This document shows positions 39,418 through 51,539 of a DNA stretch of 64,000 nt, in pieces. The translations under genes were made by a program, and so were the position numbers. Under the pieces are notes generated by a model. That model was not told the origin of the DNA and made no database searches. It worked only from the letters and a program-made list of their open reading frames with translations. This DNA comes from Silene latifolia (Eukaryota > Streptophyta > Magnoliopsida > Caryophyllales > Caryophyllaceae). Positions within the stretch are counted from its first letter, which is position 1, and each line of letters begins with the position of its first letter. The stretch lies in contig NC_133536.1 of the NCBI RefSeq assembly GCF_048544455.1, positions 200,573,325 through 200,637,324 on the forward strand, written 5' to 3'.

Positions 39418-41151
39418 ATGGCCCCAAAAAAGAGAGTGAGGAGAGGAGACTTGGCTCTTCAACAGGCGGAGGCGGTAGCGGCGGCGGCGACCGACATGAG
39501 CTCCGACCCCGACTTCCCGGACATCCAATTCACCTCAATCACAATGAAAGGTAAGTTTGTCTTGTTCAAGAAACGCCCTATTGTCCCTACCCGATTCATT
39601 GATCGTCAATCCATGAGGGAACTAGGATTAGATCAAGTTACTCTTGATTTATTTGATGGGGTGGGCATGAAAATGATGTATGGAATTCATGAGCGGACCT
39701 ATGTTCGTCTTACTTGGGAGTTTTTGAGCTCCCTCCGTCTTGATAAACATCGCCAAACCCAAAAGGTAGCCTTTTTGCACTTTAGATTGATGAACAAGGA
39801 CTACTCCTTGACCCTTCCGACCTTTGCATCCCATTTTGGGCTTGACACTAGCCCTCCTCACAAGGCACCCGAGACATTTGACCATGGGGCCTTATGGAAG
39901 GCTATTACGGGTTTAGATGATGTTAAGGGGGTCAAGAGAGCCGCCAACACAGTCCACAACGCGGCTATCCGGGTTTGGCATAGGTACATGGGTTGGACCA
40001 TCTTTGGCCGAGAGGAAAATCATAATTTTAGAACGGAGGAATTGGAAATTCTCGGCTCTTACCTTCGCTCCAACCCAACTACTTTCAAAATTGACATTGC
40101 CCACCATTTGGCCCTTACTTTACAACGGCTTAGCAATTCTCCGGCCTCCAATACGGCCGTGGTCGTGGGTGGACTCATCACCCATTTGATGAAGAGGCTC
40201 AATCGGAGGGTCAACTTGGGTGGCTTGCGTTCTATGATTGGTGATACAATGTTGTTCAAAAATTATCTCCACCACAACCTCGGTTGGTTGAAGACCAACC
40301 CGAATGATGGCCTAGACTATTGGCAAATTCGGGTTGATGGAGTTGATCGGAATTCTATCCCTCTTCCCAACCCCGACAAAATGAAAGTAGTGCCTAACCA
40401 AGAATATTACTTGCTTGAGATTGAAGATCTTGTTGATCCCTCCATCCCCCAACAAATTAACCCTAACCTTCGGTATGCTCGTGGCCGACCCATCATTCCC
40501 GCAAGGTCTACCTTGCGGTATGCCACACCGACTACTCCTTTTGTCCCCGGCCCCTTGCAACAAGGAGAGGGGACCTCCAGTCAACAACAACAACAATCGC
40601 CCCCTCTCCATGCCGACCTCATTTCCTTCATGGCGGAGATGAAAATTAATATGACAAACGCCGCAAGTGAGCGGCATGGGCTTCAACAAAGGCTAGACCG
40701 GATTTACTATGACCATTCTCTTGGTCAATTCCCGGTCTATGATGATTGCATGAGAAACCAATACAAACACCCCTCCGGCCTTCACCCCTCCTACTATTTA
40801 TTCCCGGATGGTGGACATCCGGAAGATGGGACCTTCAAGTACGGGGATATTAACTTACGGCCCGACTATTTTAGTGCCCCGGTCTTTCCCACCCCGCCTA
40901 CCACCCAAGGGGAGGGACATGACGCGAGGTGGTTCGGGGGTGCCCCTTCAATCTTCCAAGAGGGCGGGTCTAGTGGTGCCGGAGGGCACCCGGAGATGTT
41001 TGTTGGTATGAGCCAAGCCATGGAGGATTTTAGCTCGGATGTCCACTTGAACACGGACGATTTCATCCATGACTCCGAGTTCGGGGGAGTTCAAGGTGAT
41101 GGTGATGGAGATGAAGATGGCGACGGTGATGGTGATGATGACTTTGAGTAG
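39418..41151 (+). CDS. Athila env-like / ORF-1 family protein
   Basis: An open frame of 577 aa downstream of pol. It has a basic start (APKKRVRRG), a globular middle, a Gln/Pro-rich linker at about 385-400, and a very acidic Gly/Asp tail. It resembles the 'ATHILA ORF-1' proteins that occupy the envelope position in this lineage. I see no signal peptide and no clear membrane segment, so an envelope role is not supported by the sequence itself. Part of the fossil element above. Confidence 0.8.
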   Translation: MAPKKRVRRGDLALQQAEAVAAAATDMSSDPDFPDIQFTSITMKGKFVLFKKRPIVPTRFIDRQSMRELGLDQVTLDLFDGVGMKMMYGIHERTYVRLTWEFLSSLRLDKHRQTQKVAFLHFRLMNKDYSLTLPTFASHFGLDTSPPHKAPETFDHGALWKAITGLDDVKGVKRAANTVHNAAIRVWHRYMGWTIFGREENHNFRTEELEILGSYLRSNPTTFKIDIAHHLALTLQRLSNSPASNTAVVVGGLITHLMKRLNRRVNLGGLRSMIGDTMLFKNYLHHNLGWLKTNPNDGLDYWQIRVDGVDRNSIPLPNPDKMKVVPNQEYYLLEIEDLVDPSIPQQINPNLRYARGRPIIPARSTLRYATPTTPFVPGPLQQGEGTSSQQQQQSPPLHADLISFMAEMKINMTNAASERHGLQQRLDRIYYDHSLGQFPVYDDCMRNQYKHPSGLHPSYYLFPDGGHPEDGTFKYGDINLRPDYFSAPVFPTPPTTQGEGHDARWFGGAPSIFQEGGSSGAGGHPEMFVGMSQAMEDFSSDVHLNTDDFIHDSEFGGVQGDGDGDEDGDGDGDDDFE

Positions 41152-44076
41152 AGCCTAGTAATGAGGGCTCTACTTCTTCTTCCAAATGACAAGTATGATT
41201 TCTCCCTCTTATCCAAATTTCTCATTCATGTTTAAATTCTTCGCATGCATTTAGTTGATAATTCATTTAGTTGCATCATATAGGATTGCATTAGATTTCA
41301 ATTTTGTACTATATTGTCACATTTAGTAATGCATTCACTTAGCATAATTTGCATTGTCAATTCCATTTTGCATGTAGAATAGAACATGCATTGCATTTTC
41401 AAAATAAAAACCAACTAAAAATTGAAAAATGACAAAAACCACCAAAAACATGTTATTTTATTTCACTAATATGCCCTCCCATGTCTATAAATAAGTGTGG
41501 GGAGGGCCTAAAAAAAAAACATGTCTTTTACTTTGTACTCCCTCCACACATTTATTTCCATTTGAAAATTATGTAAATAAATAAGTGTGGGGAGGGAGTT
41601 CTCATATCTAAAAAAACCAAAAATATGTCTTTTTAAATTTTCAAAACCAAAAATCAAAAAAAATATGTTATTTTCCCCTTTGAAAAATCAAAAATCAAAA
41701 AAATATGTTCATTTCTTTTCCTTATTCACTCCCTATGCTTTTGTCCATTGAGGACAATGTACATCTCAAGTGTGGGGAGGGAAATATCCACTCTTGTGAA
41801 TATTTGTTTATAATTGTAAATGTTTATAAATTAGAGAAAATGCCTAAAAATTGAAAAAATTCTGAAAAATTCAAAAAAAAATTGCATTGTATATATATGT
41901 TTTGTCTAACCTTTGGCATGGCACATTGACCACTTGAGGCAAAAGGAGCTTGAAGACCGCTTGGTATAATCCTTCCTATCTCTTGCTCCTTTTTACTATT
42001 CTTTCTTTTTGGTATCTTTGATATTTTGAAGGAGAATGGGAATTTTGTTGCCTTGGGTGTCTCCTTGGGAGACCGTTTGGATTTGTTGGTGTTGATGTGC
42101 TGCTAGGTTTAGCCAAATTGTTGCACGTTTCATTTCATGTTTGTTTAAATTTCCGCATGCATTTGTTCACATGTATATACTTGTTGCATTTCATTTCCTT
42201 TTGCATTAAGTTTGTAAATAATTTTTTTTTTGAGAAAGAACATGGTCAAGGAAGGGAACCAAGTACCCCCATGATGAGCTTATGTGCCCAATTGTGCCTT
42301 TCCCCTCCTCGTGACTCGCACCCGTGGCCTCTTAGTTAGCCGAGGAAGGAGGGCTTGACCAATGAGTCTAGACCGATCTTGTGAGACCTAGGGCCGTAGA
42401 CTAGACCTTCGGCTCGACTTAGCTACTCAAAGGTAAGGGTAGAGCCTCCTAGGGTGGGTACATTCATACCCCGCCCTCATCTAGGTTTGAGAGTAGGCCT
42501 CCTCGCGAGGCGTGTCACATCACTACGCATAAGTGTGTCGCATCGTCCTTAGACCATAAAATTGCATTACATTTTTGTGCACATGTTATGGAGCAAAAAT
42601 CAGTTTTATGAACCTCACAATAGCCAAATTAGCTTAGTTTCGTCCCTTGCATTGATTTCCTTTTTGATTCACCCCTCTGAGCCTTAGCCTATTCATTTTG
42701 GCATACCCACTAAAAGAGCTACATCCCAAAAACACCCCTCCTTAGTCAAGAATGGGTCATGATTTGTAGAAGTGTCTAGGTGGTGGAGTCGGAATTTGGT
42801 GATGGACGAAGTACAAGTCCATTGGGTCAAAGACTTTGTCTACATTTGGTGTTGTATATAAATAAGAGGTTGTAAATTGTAATGAAAAAGCAAAATAGAA
42901 AAGTGAAAATGTCTTGAAAAATCAAAAAAAAAATGGTAAGTCATGTTGTATATATTATAAAGAAAAGAAAAAGGCAAAGCAACACCCCTACTCATCATTT
43001 AAAGGGGTAGAAAAAGCCGTTGCTAAATAAAAAGGGGCAAATTGATGTTTTTCCAAAATGAGTCGGGTTTACACAATTTTTGCATAACTTGGGAAACCGA
43101 GTCGTTGTTACGGTGTAGACGTTACCATTTGTTGAAATAAAAGGAGTTTTATCAAATTTTTCCTACTTGAGTTGGGTTTATGCAATTTTTGCATGGTTTT
43201 GGTCATCAATGCTATGTTAGGGCATAGACGTGTCTCATGTGTTGCAATAAGAGATGGGATGTGATGTGTCGACGATTCTTGATTTGAACCCCACATGTCC
43301 AAACGGTGCTTGCACCAATCCCGTTTCGACCTTCTCCTTAGCCCCATTGTAACCCTTGCTTCATGTTTTGTGCATTTTTCCCTTTGTTTGCATTTCATTG
43401 GACATAGGACGGTGTTACACATTAGATTGCGGGCACGTTTTCGCTAGTCGAGTTAGTTGAGTGATTTTGGTTACTTTTTGTCTCAAAAATCACCTTGTTC
43501 TTTCATTGAGTGACGAGTGAAAACCGTGAGGATGTCGTTGCCTTGGTCTCCTTAGTCATGGGTCCTTTGGTTGAATCTTGTGTCAGTTTTGTAATTCTCG
43601 GCGGACTTGCCCTTTCTTCCCTTTCCCCGCTCTTGAATTTGTTTCTTGAGCATTGGTCACACAAGGGTTGCTTTTGTCATGTTTAGGGGGTTGGCACCTC
43701 AATTGGCACTTCTGAGACGGTACTCCCGACCAAGACCGTGTTTAGTTATTTGAAAAATTCGGCCACTTAGATGAGGAAAGTGGACCATTTTGTTAGATGC
43801 ATTCTACTTGTTGATTATGTGCTTTCATGATGAATGTGTCAAAAAGTTTTGTAGCAAGACCCAACTTGCCTTGCAATAGGGCACTCTCCCCTCATGGGTG
43901 TCAAATTGTGAGTTGAAGGGGCGTTGAGTGCGCTAATACTCGATCGGCTTAAGTAGTAGTTTAGTTGAGTGATGCTTATATTGTGCATCCACTCTCCATG
44001 TCTATCATAATAATGCTTTGTACATTTGGTTTAAGGACTTACTCGGGGACGAGTAAGGATCAAGTGTGGGGAGGTT
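41152..44076 (+). other. Athila 3' spacer with repeated PPT-like motifs
   Basis: 2.9 kb without a credible ORF. The motif AAGTGTGGGGAGGG occurs at 41493-41506, 41583-41596 and 41768-41781, and once more as AAGTGTGGGGAGG at 44063-44075 next to the 3' LTR, where it must serve as the polypurine tract. Confidence 0.75.
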
Positions 44077-46240
44077 TGATATAGGACCATTTTGCACTCT
44101 TTTTCCTCTATTTTCATGCTTATTCGACCCCGTTTAAGGCGGTTTTGTGCCCCCTTTACTCTCGTTTCTAGTCCCGATTCCCTCTACTATGACATTGTGG
44201 CCCCCTTGCAGAAACTGAGGCGGGAACGGGCAAAGTGAGGCTAAAAAGACGGGATTTCTAAGCCTTGCATGAAAGAAGAAGGGAAGTATGCTGAGATGTC
44301 CCCTCGGCCGGTAGGCCGGCAGCCGGCTAGCCGGCTGGGAGTACATCTACAAGGAAAAATGAAGGAATTGATGCTGAGAGGTACTCTCAGCCGGTAGGCC
44401 GGCAGCCGGCTAGCCGGCTGGGAGCACCTATATACAAGAAATGAAGAAGGAAACAAGGAAGGAGTGTTCCCAGCCGGTGGCCCGGCGGCCGGCTAGCCGG
44501 CTGGGAGGACGCATTGGCTGAAGAAACAAAGAAAATGGAAGAATGTTACAGGAAACTCCCAGCCGGTCAAATGACCGGCGGCCGGCTAGCCGGCTGGGAG
44601 TTCCTCAAAAGCAAAAAGTCAAGCTTCAAAGTCAAGCAGTCCCAGCCGGTCAGGGACCGGCGGCCGGTTGACCGGCCGTGCACACCTGATGACTTCAAAA
44701 CTTGTTCAAAACTTCCAGGGATCTCCCAGCCGGTCAAATGACCGGCGGCCGGTTGACCGGCCGGGAGTGCATACACGTGTTTCAAAGCCCATTTCCAATT
44801 TCAGTCCTAATCCTTGTATAACCTATATATACCCCCTCTTAAACCCTTTTGTACACACAACCCTAGATCTGAATTATTTCCTTTTCCAAGTTTGAAACTT
44901 TGTTAATTATTTCACTAATCATTCCCTAATTAAGCTAGTTCTTCAATCAATTAGTGATTGAATTTGGGTTTGTAAGAAGATTGAAGGATTTCCTTCTTTA
45001 TTATTTCTATCCAAATTCCTCTTTCACTATTTTGTTGGTATTAATTCTCTCCCTATTTTCATTTGTTTACATTTTGTTCTTCTTTTATGTTTGTTTGATT
45101 GTTTATGTTAAAATTGTTGTTGTTGTTTGTTTGTTGTTGTATTTCCATCATTGTTCATCTTTCTATTGTTGATCTTTCCTTTGTTTCTCTTTCATTTGTT
45201 CATCCTTGGGTAGTTGTCCTCAAAGACTCAATCTTTGGGTTGATTTGGTTAAAGATTTTGTCTTTAGGTTTAATCACTCTTGCTATTAGATTAAATCATC
45301 TTTCCCTTCACCCATTGTTAGATTGTTGCATGTTTAGTAGTGAATTTCATCTTCTCACCATGTTTGTGACCCAAGTTTCCATCTTTATTGTTTATTTTGC
45401 AATTAGGACCATGATTAGTGAGTAGTCTCCCACTAGGGCTCGGGTTGACCCAACATGAGTAATTTTATTAGTTGAATTTCATAAAGGCTAATTATTTGGG
45501 AAATTGGTGAGGGTAGGTTAGAGGATTGACTTGGTTTATGGGTTGACTTTTGGGTAGTGCCGACTTATTTACCCTTGACCACCAACGAGAGTTGGTTAGG
45601 TTGTGATTTGGATATCCTTGATTTGACCCTATTGTTGACCTTGGTTGAGACCGAAAGGGAGAACCGTGGTAGGACACCTCTAATCTAGCGTTTGAAATCG
45701 ACCCTCGAGAGAGGGAGTGGGATGACCCGGGTATTGATGGGGCTTAATGACCTTGGCGAATATCGGACTACCTCGGGAAAATGCATGTTTTTGGGGTAGT
45801 GGGGTATTGAGTTAGGGATTCCGACCTTCGAACCCGAGAGGGGGGTTGGTGGGTAGTGCTAGTGTCCTATTTCGAACCCGAGAGGGGGGTCTTAGGCGAA
45901 TTAGAGCCGTCACCTCCTCACCTATCTACCTTAGTGATTAGCCTAGAAATTTAACCATGTGGAATTGCGAATAGTTTGGGAAGAACCGAGTCCTAGGCCT
46001 TTTTAATCATTTGAATTACAACTTATCTTTCGTTGTTGCCCTTTTACCTTGCTTTTGTTTAGATTGCATCTCATTTCATTTTAGGTAGCATTAGTATATC
46101 AACCATCATCTTTTATTTTCGACTTAGCTAAACGATCGGATTAGAACAATTAGTAATCTTTTCAACTCCTTGTGGGATCGACCCTTAATAGTGTACAACG
46201 ATAAAATCGTGCACTTGCGAGGTATAGCTTGACACCATCA
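44077..46240 (+). repeat. 3' LTR of Athila element
   Basis: 2164 bp. Almost identical to the 5' LTR except in the palindrome array. Confidence 0.93.
44301..44767. repeat. array of six CCGG-rich palindromes in the 3' LTR
   Basis: Units at 44301-44341, 44383-44424, 44467-44507, 44556-44600, 44639-44680 and 44723-44767, with start-to-start spacing of 82-89 bp. Each unit is an imperfect palindrome: CTCCCAGCCGG ... CCGGCGGCCGG ... CCGGCTGGGAG. The links between units are A-rich. The array lies about 60 bp before the LTR TATA box. Confidence 0.85.
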
Positions 46241-46245
46241 ACTAC

Positions 46246-47777
46246 TACAAAACCAGGTACTCGCACTAAAAGTATAAGAGTAGCTAAGCGAAGTAGAAAG
46301 ACGGCATTTTTTTAGAGGATAATATTGGTCGTCGAAATCAAAAAAGTGATACTCCTTTCTCTTAACCCTTTTAGCAATTGCAACATTCCAAGTGTACCTG
46401 CAAGGAACAAATGAAAACCCTATAGAAATCGAAGATCGTTTTCTTAAGTTAACACTAGCTTGAATCACTCGGCTTCGTCGATGTGTGTAATCCACCACCC
46501 ATCTACACTCCTTGCTTGAATACGTGCGTCCCGCAACAAACTGCAACTCAACCGCTGAAACCTTGCTAGCAAGAGAGGACCCCAATGAGAGCCGCTTCTT
46601 CTTTTCAAAATGGATGATATCTTCTTCCTGAAATGTCTTGATACTCTTAGGAAAAGTTGATGAAAGCATATCATGCTCCTTGGGCAAAGGAGAAGGAAAT
46701 GGAACTTCTGCTGCCCTTGAAGAGTATTCATGGGGACTTTTCGTCTGGATAGTTTTTGAGGTGAGGGAACGAACCCTCAAAAAAGATGATGATCCTGGGT
46801 GGAAAAAGTGGAGCTCCTTCCCGAGGATCAAATTTTCATAATCTTGAGTTGAAATATGTAATTTATTTTTAGCTTGCTTCCTATTGGAGGAATTAGGTGC
46901 GTTGTATTGCCTGTAGTCGACAAAGGTGGTTTAGCGTCACACTTATGGTCCAAAACAATAAAATCTGGGTCTGCCTCGCAGCCGTCTTCGCCATGCATAG
47001 GAGCCATGATAACATTCGAGCTATTACCAACACCATCTTGGTTAATTGCTACTTCAATTTCCTTTGAACTACTACTACAAACCTTATCTTGGTCAGTTGC
47101 AACTTTAATGTTCGTTGGTCTATAGCTACAAGCTGCGACGCTACAATCTGTCACAGGATTGCTAACCTCATCATCACAAAGAAGAAGCTTCTTCCGATCC
47201 CTTTATTTGTTGAGCCCATTAGGTCAAACGGTAAGGCAACCTGCTTTCCGTTGGGATTCAATACCAATCTGTCAACCACATCAAGCATCTCATGGCTAGC
47301 TTCTTTATTATTCGGGTCAATCTGGAGAGCATGCTCGAAGTCCTCAAGAGCCTCCTTGAGGAGATTCAACTGTTTCTTTGCTAAGCCTCTGCGATATAGG
47401 GCTTTAACATTGCGGGGATCAAAATGTAATATAAAATTACAATAACAACCCGTCTGATTAAAATGAGAGAGTTTCAATTTGCAGACAGCTAAGTTAAGAA
47501 CAATGGATAAGGCTAGGGAAATGATAGCATGTTGATCATGAGAGAGCGAAGAGCCAAGAATGCATAAAAAGGTAAGAGCTTGTCTGTAAAGGTTGGCTGC
47601 TAGAGGTAAGTTTCCTTCTTTAAAAATGGAATTACCCGTATCCTCCATCATATGGATGCTGTTAAAAGAAGGTTCCCCCATACTCATAATCCACCAAATT
47701 AAATTCTCATCATCCACCTCAGTGTCATCACAAATAAACAACTCACAAAGATTTAGAAGAAAAGATTGATAATCCAT
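46246..47777 (-). pseudogene. TPR-domain protein gene relic
   Basis: From an ATG at 47777 an open frame runs to 47151 (208 codons). It carries a TPR block: NSIFKEGNLPLAANLYRQAL, a middle helix pair, and PRNVKALYRRGLAKKQLNLL...ALEDFEHALQIDPNN. Such TPR blocks are known from FKBP-type isomerases and other co-chaperones; the exact family is not recognised. Two further open stretches follow downstream, each in a different frame, with changes at about 47151-47205 and 46838-46870. The overlaps are too short for introns, so two frameshifts are likely. The 3' end is separated by the Athila insertion; its continuation is at 30437-30513. Sequencing error is a possible alternative for one or both shifts. 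Confidence 0.5.
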
Positions 47778-48660
47778 TGAAAGAGAAATTAAAACAGGTA
47801 AACAGAAGTTGAGAAATATAAGAATTCGTAAATAAGAAGAAACGATGAACAAACCAACTACAACCAACCCGATCGCCAACATAACCAAACTCAAAACATC
47901 ACCTCCGAAGAGGTTTAACCATGGAAAAGGCCGCAAAACACCAACGGTAACAAGAAACACCGAAGACCTCCAAAGAACACGAAAACCCTGGAAAAAAACT
48001 ACCTACTAAACTAGAAATTCGTCTCCAACATGCACTCGCCCACAATCAAACACATAAAAAGGCAGAAGAAACCCAAACGAAAAGGAAATTCGGGTGAAAA
48101 AATTCATTGGATAAAGGTACCCGCAATTTAGGAAAGAAACAGCTTGCAAAACCCAAAGAAAAAATGAATACAGCCATGAAGGAGGGATGCATCAAATCCT
48201 TCAAAGTCTCAAACGGATTACTTAAACCAGAAAAAGACAAGCTCTGATATATAAGTATAAATAAAAGTAAAGCAGAGATCCCAGAAACCTAAACCTAAAC
48301 CAGGTACAACAACCAACAACTCAGTCACTCAGAGAAAATCAAATCGATTATAAAGAAAGAGAGGTGAGCATACCGATAAAGGAGATGCGAATCTCGGGAC
48401 ATAAAACCAATTACTACGACATAGAAAGTTGGAGACGAAACTGAATCACGCACAACTCAAGACAGAAAGGCTGAGTGAAGGTAGGGTCGGTGGTAGAAAC
48501 AATAAAAAACAACCATGGTCAAACAATAGGAACCGCCAGAGATCGGCCAAGGAACATCAGCATCTCTGGCGGTATCGGAGGGAGGCAGGGGTTATACGGA
48601 GGAAGGGGTGGAGGTAGTTGAAGGTTTCTTTAAGGGGTAGGAAAGGAAAAGGTCGGTCTA
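47778..48660 (-). other. probable 5' leader of the TPR relic
   Basis: Upstream of the ATG the minus strand holds a long leader with a candidate 130-bp intron (donor ATCG|GTATGC at 48373, acceptor ATATCAG at 48244). A CT-rich stretch at 48660-48690 could be the promoter side. Small hydrophobic readings here (48046-48240) lack an ATG start and are treated as leader. Confidence 0.35.
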
Positions 48661-48730
48661 TTTACTCTCTCTATCTCTAGCTCTGTTGAAGTTTTTAGAA
48701 TTATTGATTATAGAATGACATTTATTTTTG

Positions 48731-49413
48731 GGTATTGCTCTTTCACAGACGCATTTTACTCTTTTACATACACAAATTACCTTTTTATCCCTTTTATTTT
48801 CAACAATATTAAAAAAAAAACAATTGCCTCTTCCCCATCACTGCCACCAGTCCACCACCGCCAACCACCCCAGACCTCATCCACCAAAGATCGACCTCAG
48901 ACACTGGCTACTTTCGCCAACCAACGAATATAGCCGATGATCCCCAGTCAATCCCTGTTATCCTATGTTCCTATGTGTGAAATAATGAATTAATTAATTG
49001 AAAGAAAAATGTCAAGACAATCAAGTCTTGAATTGCAATCTGATTAACTCTGTATAAAATTGATGACAATGAATGTATACAAAGAAACTTTGTGTAATGA
49101 TGCACTACAACTTCTACGAATTAGTTTTTGATTTTGTAAATCAATACCCAAAACAATCTACTTGAACAATCCAATTTCGTGTAATATGTAATAAATTTAT
49201 GTAATTTTTTTTTGATAAATCAAAGTAATTATTTGTTTGATACAAGAATTAAGATCTATAATTGAAAAATTTGAGTGAAATTTAATTAAGTTTTTGGAAG
49301 AAGAGAGAGATAAAATCAAGGTTTTTTTTTACTTGGGCAGAGGGTATGGTGTGGAAATATTATGAAAAAAATGTATGTGAAAGAGTAAAATGCGTATGTG
49401 AAAGAGCAATACC
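48731..49413. mobile_element. non-autonomous TIR transposon
   Basis: 683 bp with inverted ends of about 45 bp: GGTATTGCTCTTTCACAGAC on the left and TATGTGAAAGAGCAATACC on the right, containing ACGCATTTTACTCTTT inside. TTATTTTT occurs on both outer sides, which fits an 8-9-bp target duplication (Mutator or hAT type). No transposase. Confidence 0.65.
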
Positions 49414-49489
49414 GTTATTTTTATATGGTGTAAAGGATCCCACAAGGGTGATTTTGATACCCACAGGTTGAAATCAGGTTATGAGTACC

Positions 49490-49990
49490 ACGTCTCATGA
49501 TATTACGAACTAAGTTAGTTGACATTTGGCAATCGGGTCGGTCAAGATGGGAGGGTCATATCAAGCCGACCTACCTATCAGGTAGAGTCGGGTTCGGGTT
49601 GAGTCGAGTCATTTTGAGTCAAATGATGTATCGCATTGGGTCGGATTTGGGTCGGGTCATTATTGGGTCCAGTTAATTTATCGCATTAGATCAATTTTTT
49701 ACCATTAAGTTTAGCTTTCAACATTATTTGGTTAACTTACTTCATTATTAAGTCAATCATATCAAACTAAATGCTGAAGCACTTCATTTTGATCAATATT
49801 AAGCTTAATAATTGTCAAGTTATCATTTTAATCGGGTCAATATCGGTCGGGTTTACATCGGGGTCGGGTCGGGTCGGTTTGAATTTGTGTCTCTACTGGT
49901 TATCAGATCGTGTTGGTTACAGTTTGCAAAAATCTCGGGCTCTGTCAGGCCGGGTTTGTTCGGGTTCGGTCGGTCACTTAGGTCGAGTCA
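49490..49990 (+). repeat. dispersed GGGTCGGGTC repeat
   Basis: Degenerate GGGTCGGGTC words plus a unique core (ACTTCATTATTAAGTCAATCAT, TTCATTTTGATCAATATTAA). The same core lies inverted at 62940-63080. Non-coding. Confidence 0.55.
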
Positions 49991-51463
49991 GACTTGCTAG
50001 CTCTCTGTATTATTGTAATACCCCGTATTTTATATAATCGATTAACGGATATTGTTATATATTAGTTATTATACATTTTATATTGGTTGCATCGTAATAT
50101 CGTGAATGTTATTAAGTCGGGTTTATATCGTATATGTTGAGTCGAGTTACATCACATTTTGTCTTTGGATCAAGAATCGTTTCACCCATTTACCCATCTA
50201 CATTTACCCAATTACCATACCCGTTTAACCCATTTGTATTACCCGGATCATGTAACCACCATTTACCCTAAACCTAATCTAAGAGCCGCTCACCCTCTCC
50301 CTCTCCCCTCTTTTCGACGCACACCAACACACACACACACACGATCAGCAGGAGGCGAGTGAGCAGCGAGCGTGACGGTGTATCAGAGAGTCGGCAGGAG
50401 TGGTTGTTGGTGGTTCGAGTCGTCGCTGGTGGTTGTACGAGCGGCCGTCGTAGGTAAGCACAACCCTTTCCCTTTTTCATTGGTTGTTTTAATTCGGGTC
50501 GCAGGGGTGGTTTAAGGGCTTGGTGGTGGTTGTCGTTGAGGGTAGTGGTTAGAGGGGACGGAGTCGAGCCTGATGGCGGTGGTTTAGGCGGCTGACGGTG
50601 TTCGTGGTGGTGGCAGTAGCGGTATTGATAGAGGGGCTATGATTTGGGGTCGGGTTAGAAGCGGCAAGGGTAGGACGTTGGGGTGGCGCCACCGTGGACT
50701 CGGGAGAGGTCGAGCCGGTGGTGCCACGTGTGTCAGGGTCGCGGGACGACAGTCGTGGTGGTGGTGGTGGTTCGGTGAGGCGTCAGTGGCGAAGCAGGGT
50801 GGTTGTTGCGAGTTATTAGGGCCTGCAGAAGGTGGTTGACGCGGCTAGGCTGTGAACCAGGCCAGTTAATGGCTATGGTTCGACTCGCCGGCCTGAGTCG
50901 ACCCTGTTGGTGGTGGTCGGCGACGGCCAGGCCTGACCTGGTGTCATGGCCTGGTGGTTGTCGACGTTAGGGGGTGGCGCGTGAGGCGAGTGTGAGGTCG
51001 GGAATGGAGCGCGTGCGTGCCTTGTGTCGGGTTTGTTGCGTGAATTCGTTGCGATTTGCTTTGAGACGTGTTGAGTCGGGTTTGCGTAATTTCACGGGAA
51101 TTACTAATATTATTATTATTAGTAGTATTATTATTATTAATTTTATTAATCTTATTTAATTGTTAATTTTATAATTATTATTAAGTTGTGTCGGGTTTGA
51201 GTACGAATTGTGAGTCGGGAATTATTTTAGGAAACTTCCATTTCGGAAAGGTTTCCATAAATAGTAACCTTCTATTTTGGGAAGTATTGCTATTTTAGGA
51301 AACATCTATTTTGGGAGATTTCTATATTTAGTATGTAACACCCCGGCCCAAACCGGGTCGGGAGCGGTTACTTATGATAGCTCACCAGGCTGTGTACATG
51401 GCCCACAGATCAACACGGGTCCTTTATAGCGCATTTTGTCCTCACTCATGCGCATCCCTAAAA

Positions 51464-51539
51464 CCTTCAGAGGTCACCCATCCTAAGACTACTCCCAGTC
51501 AAGCACGCTTAACTTTGGAGTTCTTTCGCATGGATGACC
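51464..51539 (-). repeat. 5S-rRNA-derived segment in LTR A
   Basis: On the minus strand GAACTCC, AGTTAAGCGTGCTTGAC (A box) and AGGATGGGTGACCTC (C box) occur in the order and spacing of 5S rRNA. It differs from the copy in LTR B near its 3' end. Confidence 0.85.

Larger units (their letters stand above)
30519..46240 (+). mobile_element. Athila-type Ty3/gypsy retrotransposon (fossil)
   Basis: A 15.7-kb element with LTRs of 2161 and 2164 bp, TGATATAGG...CACCATCA, and target duplication ACTAC (30514-30518, 46241-46245). The primer site matches Asp tRNA. Gag-pol in gypsy order is followed by a separate env-like ORF and a long 3' spacer, which is the Athila plan. It is young: outside the palindrome arrays the LTRs show only about three small differences in some 1.7 kb. 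The gag-pol region is nearly whole, with about two interruptions; the env-like ORF is open. It inserted into the 3' part of the minus-strand TPR gene relic. Confidence 0.95.

Noticed and set aside
44301-44767. Palindromic repeats at regular spacing as a CRISPR array
   Set aside because: The intervals are related to each other and the array lies inside an LTR, repeated in the other LTR and in the spacer.
50639-50839. Gly/Trp-rich 66-codon frame, repeated at 57596
   Set aside because: Lies in the G-rich part of both LARD LTRs and has no recognisable domain.
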